Source of the DNA: Quisquiliibacterium sp.
Lineage (GTDB): Bacteria; Pseudomonadota; Gammaproteobacteria; Burkholderiales; Burkholderiaceae_E
NCBI GenBank assembly: GCA_023257915.1
Contig: JALRBB010000089.1
Span: forward strand, 1-9,951
Direction: 5' to 3'
Length of the DNA stretch: 9,951 bases
In this document: positions 1 through 7,881 of the stretch, one piece after another
Numbering within the stretch: position 1 is the first letter of the stretch
How the letters are laid out: each line of letters opens with the position of its first letter
Made by a program: the position numbers and the translations under genes
Notes under the pieces: generated by a model
What the model was told of the DNA's origin: nothing
Database searches by the model: none
Seen by the model: only the letters and a program-made list of their open reading frames with translations

Positions 1-10
1 CTGTCCGAAC

Positions 11-1780
11 TCACGGCAAGTCCATTGCCAATTTGCTGTCCAGCGGAACCTGACGCCTCAAACGTTGCGGCATCGCCCCGGATGAGGCGCGCGCCGCAAA
101 CAGTTGCTGCGGAAGCACCGGCTCGAGCAAATGCGGCCCGAGAGCCTGCCGACACCCCATCGAGCGCAATACTCCGACGGTCTCGGCACTCTGGACGCCG
201 GTGGCGCCAACCTGCACACCGAGGCCAATCCCGATCTCGAGGATCGATCTGACGAAGGCATGGGAACCAGGGTCGTCGCAGACCTGAGCGACCAGGGACG
301 CGTCGAGCTTGACCTCATCGATCAGACCGCTGCGCAGTCGGGCAAGCGACAGGGCTCCGACACCAAAGCGCGCGATCGCGATCCGCACCCGGGCTCGACG
401 CATATGTTCGAACCACTGATCAAGCGCAGTTCCACCGGTATCCAGAACCAGTTCATCAACCTGCAAGGTCAAGGACCACGGTCGCACCCCAAGGCTGGCG
501 AGAGTGTCGATCAGCCAGTCGGTCGACAAGGCTCCCGCAATCTGCTTGGCCGACACATTCACCGACACACTGATGCCGCGGCCCTGATTTGCCCACTCAA
601 CGGCCTGCCTGCAGGCTTGCTGGATCGCCCAGCAACCGATGCGGTCGATCTGCCCGCTGTTCTCCGCTGTCGAGAGGAACACCTCTGGCCCGATCAGCCC
701 GTGCTCCGGGTGACGCCAGCGCAAAGACGCGTCGGCCGCCACAATCCGGCGATCGAGTAGCGTGAAGACCGGTTGGTAGTACAGCGCGAACTCCTGATCG
801 GCAAGCGCCCGATCCAAATCGGCCTCAAGGGCGCGTCGCGCACTGCGTTGACGTTCTGCATCCCGATCGAAAAACGCAATCGAACCGTGCGAGGACTGCT
901 TGGCCCGGTACATCGCCATATCGGCGTGACGCAACAGCGTTTCTGCATCCTCACCATCGGACGGATACATCGCAATACCGATGCTGACACCGACCCGCAG
1001 GTGCTTGCCATCGATGCCGAACGGCTCCGCAATCGCCTCGATCACCGACGAAGCAGCCCGCAGGGCCTCGCGGGCTCGGGAAATTCCGGGCAACACGATG
1101 ACGAACTCATCACCGCCCATCCGGGCAATCAGGTCTGACTGACGCACAGTCGCGCGCAGTCGGTCCGCAACCAGGCATAGCAACTCATCACCGGTGACAT
1201 GACCGTGCACATCGTTGATCGGCTTGAAATCGTCCAGATCAAGCCAAAGCACCGCCAGGCGCTCTTGACGACGCTCGGCGTGCTGCAACATCGAGCGCAG
1301 GTATTCCTCGAGCAGGCGGCGATTGGCCAGGCCGGTCAGAAAATCGCGATTCGCCAGTTCGGCCGCCTGGCTCTGGGCAACCCGATGACGCGTGATGTCC
1401 TGCACGATGCCGTGCGCCCGAGACAACGACTTCCCGTCGGCTCCGGGCAGCTTGTGTCCGCGAATCCAGATCCAGCGCGAACCGCCCGCCCGGGCAGACA
1501 TCTCGATTTCCAGGTTGGCCTGCTGCGCACGCTCCACGTCAGAAAATATCGACATCACCCTGGGCTGTTCGGTTTGCAGCGCCCGGATGACCAGTGCGGA
1601 GACGTCGACTTCGATTGGCGCATCGCCGGCCGCTTCAAAACCAAGCAGTTTGGCTGCCAACGCGGACAGCGTGAGCTTGCCGCGTGTCGCATCCAACTCC
1701 CAGGCACCAACGCCGGCCAGCGACTCAAGCTCACCGAACTGCATCCCGAGTTGTGGATGGCCAACCGCGCTTGATGTCAT
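11..1780 (-). CDS. PAS-GGDEF-EAL protein: probable diguanylate cyclase with degenerate EAL domain
   Basis: Predicted cytoplasmic c-di-GMP enzyme of 589 residues without signal peptide or membrane helix. A PAS domain with its C-terminal PAC part spans about residues 14-135 (RWIWIRG at 102-108). The GGDEF domain spans about 140-305: the signature GGDEF is at 222-226, the metal/GTP-binding stretch DLDDFKPIND starts at 181, and an RxxD product-inhibition site (R213, D216) lies the usual five residues upstream. The EAL-family domain follows from about 315 to 560, but its catalytic residues are eroded: EAL reads DAS (350-352), the metal-binding DD pair reads AR (470-471) and AEG reads ATG (526-528); N408 and K491 remain. 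I therefore infer cyclase activity with feedback inhibition and no phosphodiesterase activity. The ATG at 1780 is preceded by GGAGG with 6-base spacing. It is the last gene of the run, 67 bases after the nucleotidyltransferase gene. Family assignment is secure; biochemical direction is inferred. Confidence 0.93.
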   Translation of the reverse strand: MTSSAVGHPQLGMQFGELESLAGVGAWELDATRGKLTLSALAAKLLGFEAAGDAPIEVDVSALVIRALQTEQPRVMSIFSDVERAQQANLEIEMSARAGGSRWIWIRGHKLPGADGKSLSRAHGIVQDITRHRVAQSQAAELANRDFLTGLANRRLLEEYLRSMLQHAERRQERLAVLWLDLDDFKPINDVHGHVTGDELLCLVADRLRATVRQSDLIARMGGDEFVIVLPGISRAREALRAASSVIEAIAEPFGIDGKHLRVGVSIGIAMYPSDGEDAETLLRHADMAMYRAKQSSHGSIAFFDRDAERQRSARRALEADLDRALADQEFALYYQPVFTLLDRRIVAADASLRWRHPEHGLIGPEVFLSTAENSGQIDRIGCWAIQQACRQAVEWANQGRGISVSVNVSAKQIAGALSTDWLIDTLASLGVRPWSLTLQVDELVLDTGGTALDQWFEHMRRARVRIAIARFGVGALSLARLRSGLIDEVKLDASLVAQVCDDPGSHAFVRSILEIGIGLGVQVGATGVQSAETVGVLRSMGCRQALGPHLLEPVLPQQLFAARASSGAMPQRLRRQVPLDSKLAMDLP

Positions 1781-1847
1781 CGTCGCCCTCCGATGACACC
1801 AAGTGCAGCCGGTCGGGCTTTAATCCGGCCACGACAAGCATTGAAGC
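1781..1847 (-). other. Intergenic spacer with a weak inverted repeat
   Basis: The 67-base gap between the nucleotidyltransferase stop and the GGDEF gene. It holds a 5-base inverted repeat, GCCGG at 1808-1812 and CCGGC at 1825-1829, separated by 12 bases and with no U-run after it. This is too weak to call a terminator, so read-through into the last gene is expected. No promoter is evident. Confidence 0.35.
1787..1791 (-). promoter_or_regulatory. Ribosome binding site of the PAS-GGDEF-EAL gene
   Basis: GGAGG on the minus strand, 6 bases before the ATG at 1780. This near-consensus Shine-Dalgarno sequence fixes the start codon. Confidence 0.8.
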
Positions 1848-3011
1848 TCATGCAGCCCTCCGGGCAAGGGCCAGAATCTCGTTCTGTTCGTCGGTCAGCG
1901 AAAGGTCATCGCTACGGGCATCGGCAAACAGCCAGCCGATATCGGTATGACTCGAATCGAGCACCGTGCCGTCAGCTGAGACGCAGAAATTGCTGCCCAG
2001 GATCTTGCCGTCGAAGTACCCGCCACGCCCGACCCGGGTGTATTCCAGAACCACCGACCGCTCCAGATGCGCATCGGCCTCGATGACGGCGCCTGCGCCG
2101 ATGCACACCGGACCGATCAGCGTCGCGCCATCCGCCACCTCGGCACTTCCGCCGATGTAGACCGGGCCCTCGATCCGACAGCGCTCAGGATTGATGCGCA
2201 CGTTCAGCCCAACCCAGAGCCCGGGCAGAACCTCGCGTCCCGGCATGCAAAAGCCGTTGATTTCGCCGAGCATCGCCTTCATCGTCACTTCGTGGAAATC
2301 CCCGATCCGGCCGATGTCCAGCCACTGCCAGGGCTTCGAAAGCGTCGTGCCGTACAGCCCACCCTGTGCAGCGAGCTTGGGAAACAACTCGCCACCGATG
2401 TCATACGGCCGGTCAAACGGAATTGACTCGACGATCTCGGGCTCGAAAATGTAGATCCCGGTGTTAGCGAGCCGGCTCAAGGCCTGCTCGGGTGCGGGCT
2501 TTTCCTGAAACTGCGTGATCCTGCCTTGCTCGTCCTGAACAACGATGCCGTAGTGTTGGACGTCCTCGGCGGGTACCTCGCGCAGCGCGATCGTTGCCAA
2601 TGCACCGCGTTCGCGATGAAAGCGCAGCAGTTCGCGCAGATCCAGATCGATGACGGCATCTCCGCAGATCACCACGAAGGTCTCATCGAAAAATCCGGAG
2701 TGACGATGGATCTTCTGGATCGCACCGGCAGAACCAAGGGGCTCATCGATCAGACGGCCGTTTTCTTCACGTCCCTCGAAGGAATACGCCATTTCAACAT
2801 CGAACCGCAGGCCATCGCGAAAGTAGGCCTCGATCTGCGGGCTGAGATAACTGGTGTTGACCATGATCTGGCCAACCCCGCAGCGCCGAAGGTGTTCGAC
2901 CAAAAACGCCATGACAGGCTTGTTGACGACCGGGATCATCGGCTTGGGCAGCCGGTCGGTCAGCGGACGGACTCGGGTCCCCCGCCCTGCAGCTAGGATC
3001 AGCGCTTTCAT
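1848..3011 (-). CDS. Sugar-phosphate nucleotidyltransferase with left-handed beta-helix (mannose-1-phosphate guanylyltransferase-like)
   Basis: Enzyme of 387 residues that by family makes an activated NDP-sugar from NTP and a sugar-1-phosphate, in the cytoplasm. The N-terminal NTP-transferase domain (about 1-240) is complete: LAAGRGTRVRPLT at 6-18 binds the nucleotide, KPMIP at 23-27 carries the conserved Lys, GD at 117-118 marks the metal site, FQEKP is at 168-172 and WLDIG at 230-234. From about 258 to 350 hexapeptide-type repeats (for example IGGSAEVADGATLIGPVCIG, 286-305) form a left-handed beta-helix, the layout of GDP-mannose pyrophosphorylase-like COG1208 proteins. The substrate (mannose-1-P, glucose-1-P or another sugar) cannot be read from the sequence. 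The start at 3011 is the first residue of the family and has AAGGTG 5 bases upstream. It lies 98 bases after the hybrid kinase gene. Its likely job is supplying nucleotide sugar to the polysaccharide made with the transferase at the other end of the run. Confidence 0.92.
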   Translation of the reverse strand: MKALILAAGRGTRVRPLTDRLPKPMIPVVNKPVMAFLVEHLRRCGVGQIMVNTSYLSPQIEAYFRDGLRFDVEMAYSFEGREENGRLIDEPLGSAGAIQKIHRHSGFFDETFVVICGDAVIDLDLRELLRFHRERGALATIALREVPAEDVQHYGIVVQDEQGRITQFQEKPAPEQALSRLANTGIYIFEPEIVESIPFDRPYDIGGELFPKLAAQGGLYGTTLSKPWQWLDIGRIGDFHEVTMKAMLGEINGFCMPGREVLPGLWVGLNVRINPERCRIEGPVYIGGSAEVADGATLIGPVCIGAGAVIEADAHLERSVVLEYTRVGRGGYFDGKILGSNFCVSADGTVLDSSHTDIGWLFADARSDDLSLTDEQNEILALARRAA

Positions 3012-3016
3012 CGGTA

Positions 3017-3022
3017 CACCTT
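3017..3022 (-). promoter_or_regulatory. Ribosome binding site of the nucleotidyltransferase gene
   Basis: AAGGTG on the minus strand, 5 bases before the ATG at 3011; supports that start. Confidence 0.65.
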
Positions 3023-3109
3023 GGGTAGATCGCTTACTGCCATTAGACCGTTGCCAGTCGTGCAGATGTGACCGAAATGAAAACTCTTGGTGAATTGGAC
3101 CTGCCCGGG

Positions 3110-4993
3110 CTAATTGCCTGCGATGGCGCGCAGCAGTCCTTGCAGTCGCTCGATCAAAGTAGCGATATCGTCACCGGGACGCCCCTCGTCGAGGGCCTTC
3201 TCGATTTCGCCGGCACAGTGCGCGGTATCGTCATAGCCAAGCAGCGCTGCGGCCCCGCGCAGCCCGTGCGCGCAGCGCAGCATCGCGGGAACATCCCCTT
3301 GGGCGTACATCTGACTGAGCTTTTGAGCATCAGCTCCGTGCCCGGCAGCAAAAGCCTGTCGAGCCCGCCCAAGCGCCTCCTGATTGCGCATAAAGCGCTC
3401 CTCAACCGAGTCCTGCTGAACCGGTTGTCCATCACCTGCGAGTGCGGGCGGCAGCCACCGCGTCAGGCAACCCCAGAGCTCGTCGATATCCAGCGGCTTG
3501 GACAGGCAGTCATGCATACCGGCCGCCAGACACTGCTCGTCGCGCGCGCGAGAACCGGCAGACAACGCAATGATCGGTATTCGATGGCCCGCCTGGCGCA
3601 GGCGCCGGGTTGCTTCGATCCCGTCCAGCCCCGGCATCTGAATATCCATCAGGATCAGTTCGGGAGCGGGGGCATGTGCAAGACGGTCGATCGCCTGTTG
3701 ACCGTCGCCGACGACTTCCGCCACGATGCCGGCCAGCGCAAGCCAATTCATGATGACAAGCTGGTTGGTCTCGTCATCCTCGGCGACAAGTATCCGACGA
3801 CCACGAAACTCGGTCGGAACCTCTTCGATCCAGGCTTCGCCGGACAGATCCGGTAGCGGTGGATCAACCGCCTGCAAGCCGAGCGTCATCGTGAAACGAC
3901 TGCCCTTGCCAACCACGCTCTCGGCAACCAGTTCACCGCCCATCGCGCGGGCAAACTCCCGCGCGATCTTCAGCCCAAGCCCACTGCCACCGAAGCGGCG
4001 AGCGGTCGACGAATCAGCCTGACTGAACTGGGTGAAAAGCCTGGGAAGGACATCGGGGGCAATGCCAATGCCGGTATCCGTCACCGCAAATCTCAGTTGT
4101 ACCGGTCCCTTAGCCCGGCGTTCAAGATCGACCGTCAACCGGACTTCGCCCTGTTGCGTGAACTTGATCGCATTCGACAACAGATTGGTCAGACACTGTC
4201 CGATTCGGAGCCGGTCACCAAGAATCCAGGTCGGAACATCCGGTGCGACCGCGTAATGAATCTCGACCGGCTTTCCGACGGCCTGGGCGCCAATTCCGGC
4301 CAGATCGTCGAGCAGGTCGGCAATAGCGACCGGAGCGCGCTCGAAATCCATTCGCCCGGACTCAAGCTTGGCCGCATCCAGCAAATCGTTGACGATCTGC
4401 AGCAAGCGCTGTCCCGACCGCACGATCCGGTCCAGGTAATCACGCTGCTGTTCGAGGGAATCGGAACGCCTGGCCAGTTGCGCCAGGCCAAGGACTCCGT
4501 TGATTGGTGTCCGTAACTCGTGACTGATGTTGGCCAGAAACTCGGTTTTTGCCTGGTTGGCCGCCTCGGCTTCAGCGCGAGCCCTTTGCAGATCAGCAGC
4601 CGCCCTACGCTGCTCGGTCACATCGTCGAACACATGGATGACCAGGTCATCGCCCGCCTGGATCGACGCGAGTTCAACCACCACGATGCTGCCATCACCG
4701 ACGACAAACTCGATCTCGGCGTGATTGATCCCCTGCTCGGCCAGCATGTCGACATGCCTTCGCATCCTGCGTGTCGAGCGTTCCGCGACAAGCTCCGACA
4801 GGCTTGCTCCGACCAGCTTGCTGACATCCCTCCCAAGAATGCTCGATGCCGCAGGATTTGCGCGACGGATGCGCCCCTGGCCGTCGCTTTCGAAAATTCC
4901 GGTCAGCGCATAGTCAAAATAGATCCGGGCGGCGGGGTCCATCCCGTGCTCGACTTCAGCCGCATGCGCCGCTTTGGCGCCATCTTCGGTCAT
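3110..4993 (-). CDS. Hybrid histidine kinase, PAS-HisKA-HATPase-REC-HPt
   Basis: Soluble hybrid sensor kinase of 627 residues with no membrane helix. Domains in order: PAS about 20-130; a short coiled linker 128-150; HisKA with the phospho-acceptor H158 in SHELRTP (157-163); HATPase_c about 260-375 with N-box asparagine N274, G1 box DTGIG (306-310) and G2 box GGSGLGL (335-341); REC about 398-513 with acidic E405, D406, D407, phospho-acceptor D450 and K499; and an HPt domain about 545-620 with H576 in AHGLRG, where the family usually has Lys instead of Arg 579. The His-Asp-His relay is thus complete within one chain, but the final Asp-bearing response regulator is not encoded in the window. 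The start overlaps the stop of the upstream phosphatase gene (ATGA), with GGAGG 7 bases before it, so the two are probably translationally coupled and work together. Comparable kinases (for example SypF) control polysaccharide loci, but that role here is inference. Confidence 0.95.
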   Translation of the reverse strand: MTEDGAKAAHAAEVEHGMDPAARIYFDYALTGIFESDGQGRIRRANPAASSILGRDVSKLVGASLSELVAERSTRRMRRHVDMLAEQGINHAEIEFVVGDGSIVVVELASIQAGDDLVIHVFDDVTEQRRAAADLQRARAEAEAANQAKTEFLANISHELRTPINGVLGLAQLARRSDSLEQQRDYLDRIVRSGQRLLQIVNDLLDAAKLESGRMDFERAPVAIADLLDDLAGIGAQAVGKPVEIHYAVAPDVPTWILGDRLRIGQCLTNLLSNAIKFTQQGEVRLTVDLERRAKGPVQLRFAVTDTGIGIAPDVLPRLFTQFSQADSSTARRFGGSGLGLKIAREFARAMGGELVAESVVGKGSRFTMTLGLQAVDPPLPDLSGEAWIEEVPTEFRGRRILVAEDDETNQLVIMNWLALAGIVAEVVGDGQQAIDRLAHAPAPELILMDIQMPGLDGIEATRRLRQAGHRIPIIALSAGSRARDEQCLAAGMHDCLSKPLDIDELWGCLTRWLPPALAGDGQPVQQDSVEERFMRNQEALGRARQAFAAGHGADAQKLSQMYAQGDVPAMLRCAHGLRGAAALLGYDDTAHCAGEIEKALDEGRPGDDIATLIERLQGLLRAIAGN

Positions 4994-7392
4994 GCCGCCA
5001 CCTCCGAATCGGTCCGTACCACCAGACGCACGCGATTGACCCCGGGGAAGGGACTTTCGTAGGTAATCTCATCGACGATCTTCTCGATGATGAACATACC
5101 GAAGCCGCTTTCACTTTCGCCGCTGAAATCCGGCTCTACCCGCGACGGCATGAACGCCTCTCCCAGGTAATACAGAGTGACGCTGAGTTCGGCCCCTTGC
5201 GCGGACAGCATGCAGCACACGGTTGAATCCGCGTCTCGCGCAGCGTTGTGGCGAACCACGTTGGTGCCCGCCTCGAACGCGGCCAGAGCCACCCCTTCGG
5301 CACGCTCCTCGCTCAAGCCACAGGTTCCCGCAAGCGACACGATTGCGGTGCGCATCGAGGCGAATCCGTCCGGAGACCAAGCCATCTCTTCGGTCCATTC
5401 TCCCTGGGTTCCGATTCCGAAGCCCAGACAGGTGCGATCGTCGCTGGTGTCAGCCCCCTCTTCGAATGCCGAGAGCGCCGCACGCAACAGTTGCAGAACC
5501 ACTGGCGCAGGAAGGCCAGCCTTGCAGGCGTCGCCGAGCAGATCAAACAGACGTTGCTCGCCGAACAACTCGCCACCACGGTCACGCGCGTCGGTGATGC
5601 CATCGGAATACATAAAAAATTGATCACCTGGCTCCACCGCTTGCGTCACCGCGCGGTAGATTTCCTGCGCATCCACGCCCAGCGGCAGGTTATCGCCCAG
5701 CATTGGGCGCACCTGACCGTCCCGAACCATGCAGATCTGCCCATGCCCTGCGTCAACCAGGCTGACCTGCATCCGCTTCAGATCGAGCCGCAGAAATGCG
5801 ATGGTCACGAATGATTCCAGCTCGATGAGCTGCTCGACAATCCGGCCATGCAGGTCATTGACGAGATTGTCCACGTCAAGCACATCCGCCAGCGGCAGCG
5901 CGGCCAGACGCGCCTCGGCGATTCCGCGCTCCATCTGCTGTTTGACTCCAGCCCCCAGCAATGCTGCCGGCACCCCCTTGCCCATGACGTCGCCCACGAC
6001 GAAATCGACCAGCGTGGGCGAATGCAAGAAAAATTCGTAGAAATCTCCGTCGACCACATTCGAGGGGCGGCTAAATGCGGAGATTGCAACGCCCTGCAAT
6101 TGGGGCGGCGCCTCTCCAAACAGGAGGCTTTCCTGAATTTGCCGGCCGATTGCGAGCTCGCGCTGACGCGAAAATTGCAGCGCCTCGTCGGTGAGCCGGT
6201 ACTGGTTGACCAAGCCCTTGAGGAGGCGCTCGGACTCCTGCAATTTGCGCTCGGCCAGCTTCTCATGGGTAATGTCGGTGCGGATTGCCACGTACTGCTG
6301 CGGCAGCCCGTTTTGATCGATCAGCGGAACGATGGTTGCAGAAACCCAGTAGAGCTCGCCGTCCTTGGTTCGGTTGATGATCTCGCCATGCCAGACCTGG
6401 CCAGAAGTAATGGTTTGCCAGAGCGTCCTGTAGAAGACTCGGGAATGCTCGCCTGACTTCAGGATGCGATGGTTGGCGCCGATCAGTTCGGATCGAGGGT
6501 AGCCACTGATTTCGCAAAACTTGTCGTTGACGTAAACGATCGTGCCATCGACGTCCGTGATGCTGACGATCGCATGCTGATCGAGGGCAAACTGGCGTCC
6601 TGCCAGGTCGGATAAGGCCTGCTGCAGTTCGGTGGCGGTTCGCGACTGGCGCAGTTCCAGCGCCTTTCGCGACGAAATGTCCCTGATCGAACTCAGATGA
6701 TGCTGCTCACCATGGACCACGAATGGCAGCAGACTGAACTCCACGGTGAAGCTCTCGGAGTTGCTGCGCCAGGCAGTCGCCTCAATGCGCGTTCCGGTCC
6801 GTATCCGCTTTCCCTCGGCATCAATCCACGGTAGTGGCTGGACAGGCTCCCCGTTCGCAAGACCAGGCTTGCGAAACAGGCGGGCCATCTCGCTCCCGAG
6901 CATCTCGTCCCGGCGATAGCCGAACATCTCTTCGGCGGACGCATTGAATTCAACGATGCACCCATAGGCATCGATACCAACCAGAGCGTCCATCGCGGCA
7001 CCGAGCATCGCGCTCTTGCGTGCCTCCTCGTCCTTGAACCGAGCAAGCTGTGCATCGAGAATTGCAGAAGCCCGGTTCAGCGCCGAGCGCAATGACTCGA
7101 ACTCGCGAAGACGGCTCGTCGCATGGATCGCACTACCAGGCTTTTCACTGACCTGCCTTGCGAACTGCGCAAATTGTTCGAGGGATCGAGCAAGCGGCGC
7201 TGAGATCAGAAACGCAAGCGCCGCACTCAGCAGCATACTGAGCACGACCGTGATGACCAGTTCCTGATGAGCGCTGCCAGCCTGAGCCTGCTCCCCACCC
7301 AGCCCCTGACCGATCACAATCAAGCCGACCAGCAGGCTGACGACCAGCACGATCGAGCTGACGGCAAGAATCAGGTAGGTCCGGATGCGCAT
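4990..7392 (-). CDS. Membrane-anchored PAS-PAS-PP2C (SpoIIE-type) phosphatase with C-terminal RsbW-like ATPase domain
   Basis: Probable partner-switching regulator of 800 residues. Two hydrophobic helices (about 7-29 and 45-65) flank a short periplasmic loop; a HAMP-like stretch follows (66-125). PAS1 spans about 125-240 and PAS2 with PAC about 265-378. A coiled linker (375-430) leads to the PP2C/SpoIIE phosphatase (about 432-660), whose metal-site motifs are present: VDGDF (447-451, D450), GDVMGKG (467-473), SDG (596-598) and DDRT (651-654). The last about 120 residues form an HATPase_c_2 (RsbW/SpoIIAB-like) domain: N-box E707/N711 and a glycine-rich ESGFGMFIIE (761-770). The usual Asp of the DxG motif aligns with Tyr 742, so kinase activity is doubtful. 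By family, the phosphatase would dephosphorylate a STAS protein, here surely the upstream neighbour. The ATG at 7392 is the first start after an in-frame stop and leads straight into the first helix; no good Shine-Dalgarno precedes it. Confidence 0.93.
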   Translation of the reverse strand: MRIRTYLILAVSSIVLVVSLLVGLIVIGQGLGGEQAQAGSAHQELVITVVLSMLLSAALAFLISAPLARSLEQFAQFARQVSEKPGSAIHATSRLREFESLRSALNRASAILDAQLARFKDEEARKSAMLGAAMDALVGIDAYGCIVEFNASAEEMFGYRRDEMLGSEMARLFRKPGLANGEPVQPLPWIDAEGKRIRTGTRIEATAWRSNSESFTVEFSLLPFVVHGEQHHLSSIRDISSRKALELRQSRTATELQQALSDLAGRQFALDQHAIVSITDVDGTIVYVNDKFCEISGYPRSELIGANHRILKSGEHSRVFYRTLWQTITSGQVWHGEIINRTKDGELYWVSATIVPLIDQNGLPQQYVAIRTDITHEKLAERKLQESERLLKGLVNQYRLTDEALQFSRQRELAIGRQIQESLLFGEAPPQLQGVAISAFSRPSNVVDGDFYEFFLHSPTLVDFVVGDVMGKGVPAALLGAGVKQQMERGIAEARLAALPLADVLDVDNLVNDLHGRIVEQLIELESFVTIAFLRLDLKRMQVSLVDAGHGQICMVRDGQVRPMLGDNLPLGVDAQEIYRAVTQAVEPGDQFFMYSDGITDARDRGGELFGEQRLFDLLGDACKAGLPAPVVLQLLRAALSAFEEGADTSDDRTCLGFGIGTQGEWTEEMAWSPDGFASMRTAIVSLAGTCGLSEERAEGVALAAFEAGTNVVRHNAARDADSTVCCMLSAQGAELSVTLYYLGEAFMPSRVEPDFSGESESGFGMFIIEKIVDEITYESPFPGVNRVRLVVRTDSEVAA
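5001..5005 (-). promoter_or_regulatory. Ribosome binding site of the hybrid kinase gene, inside the phosphatase gene
   Basis: GGAGG on the minus strand, 7 bases before the ATG at 4993 and inside the last codons of the upstream gene. Together with the 4-base ATGA overlap it sets the start and implies coupled translation. Confidence 0.8.
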
Positions 7393-7425
7393 GCAGATCG
7401 AGGCTCAGACGTCAGCGGGGCCAGC

Positions 7426-7459
7426 AGTTCGCGCGCCCGTTTGCGCCGGCCAGCGAACT
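7426..7459 (-). other. Inverted repeat (possible RNA hairpin) between the STAS and phosphatase genes
   Basis: In the 109-base gap after the STAS gene, AGTTCGC (7426-7432) and GCGAACT (7453-7459) form a perfect 7-base inverted repeat; inside it GCGC repeats can pair further. There is no following U-run, so it does not look like an intrinsic terminator. It could be a processing or attenuating hairpin, or chance in GC-rich DNA. The rest of the gap shows no promoter or gene. Confidence 0.35.
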
Positions 7460-7501
7460 CGCAGCTCAATGCGCCAGCGCAAGTGCCAGACCATGCTGCG
7501 A

Positions 7502-7840
7502 TTAGACGGTCGCCAGCGCTTCCTCGCGCGTGTTGTAGATCGCGAAGATTCGATGCATGCGGACCAACTCGAACAAGGCCCGCACAGGCTTGGCCATCCC
7601 GTAAATCTTCAATTGACCGTTGCGATTATTCATCGCCCGCAGACAGGACAACAGCGCGCCGAGGCCGGAACTGTCAACAAAGACGACCGGCCCAAGGTCG
7701 ATCAGCACCGCCGCATGGCCTTCAAGAACGGGTTGAACAGCCTCCTTGAACGCCTTGACATTGCCCGCATCCAGGCTTTCCGACTGAACTTCGACGATGG
7801 CAGCCTTGCTGGCATCATCGGTCGTCACTTCGAGCCGCAT
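7502..7840 (-). CDS. STAS-domain anti-sigma factor antagonist-like protein
   Basis: Small cytoplasmic protein of 112 residues made of a single STAS domain of the SpoIIAA/RsbV type. The signature is DSSGLGALLS from residue 56; Ser 58 sits in the place of the serine that is phosphorylated in Bacillus SpoIIAA (Ser 58, same DSSGLG context). By family, the unphosphorylated form binds a partner and the phosphorylated form does not. The RsbW-like and PP2C domains encoded by the next gene are the obvious kinase/phosphatase pair. What it releases or activates is not visible: no sigma factor or separate anti-sigma factor is encoded here. In Vibrio fischeri SypA and Pseudomonas HsbA, similar STAS proteins control biofilm polysaccharide or bind a diguanylate cyclase, which fits the neighbours here. 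The ATG at 7840 has GGAG 7 bases upstream. It lies 41 bases after the composite gene. Confidence 0.94.
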   Translation of the reverse strand: MRLEVTTDDASKAAIVEVQSESLDAGNVKAFKEAVQPVLEGHAAVLIDLGPVVFVDSSGLGALLSCLRAMNNRNGQLKIYGMAKPVRALFELVRMHRIFAIYNTREEALATV

Positions 7841-7847
7841 TTTCGAT

Positions 7848-7851
7848 CTCC
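7848..7851 (-). promoter_or_regulatory. Ribosome binding site of the STAS gene
   Basis: GGAG (within CGGAGA) on the minus strand, 7 bases before the ATG at 7840; a strong site, in contrast to the weak one of the following phosphatase gene. Confidence 0.75.
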
Positions 7852-7881
7852 GTTTTTAAGGATGGGCGGACCTGTGAAGTC

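Noticed and set aside
104..760. Plus-strand open reading frame of 218 codons
   Set aside because: It lies antisense to the EAL domain of the minus-strand gene; the translation shows no recognisable domain and the opposite frame carries clear family motifs.
1808..1829. Intrinsic terminator after the nucleotidyltransferase gene
   Set aside because: Only a 5-base stem with a 12-base loop and no U-run; not a credible terminator.
3012..3109. Possible internal promoter before the nucleotidyltransferase gene
   Set aside because: The 98-base gap has AT-richer patches (TTTTCA, TCTAATGG) on the minus strand, but no -35/-10 pair at acceptable spacing and no convincing sigma-54 GG/GC pair; only the ribosome site is supported.
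3068..3856. Plus-strand open reading frame of 262 codons
   Set aside because: Antisense to the REC and HPt domains of the hybrid kinase; low-complexity Arg/Gln/Pro-rich translation typical of GC-rich shadow frames.
5848..6456. Plus-strand open reading frame of 202 codons, with others nearby at 5248-5814
   Set aside because: Antisense to the PP2C and PAS2 domains, whose motifs are unambiguous on the minus strand; no domain in the translation.
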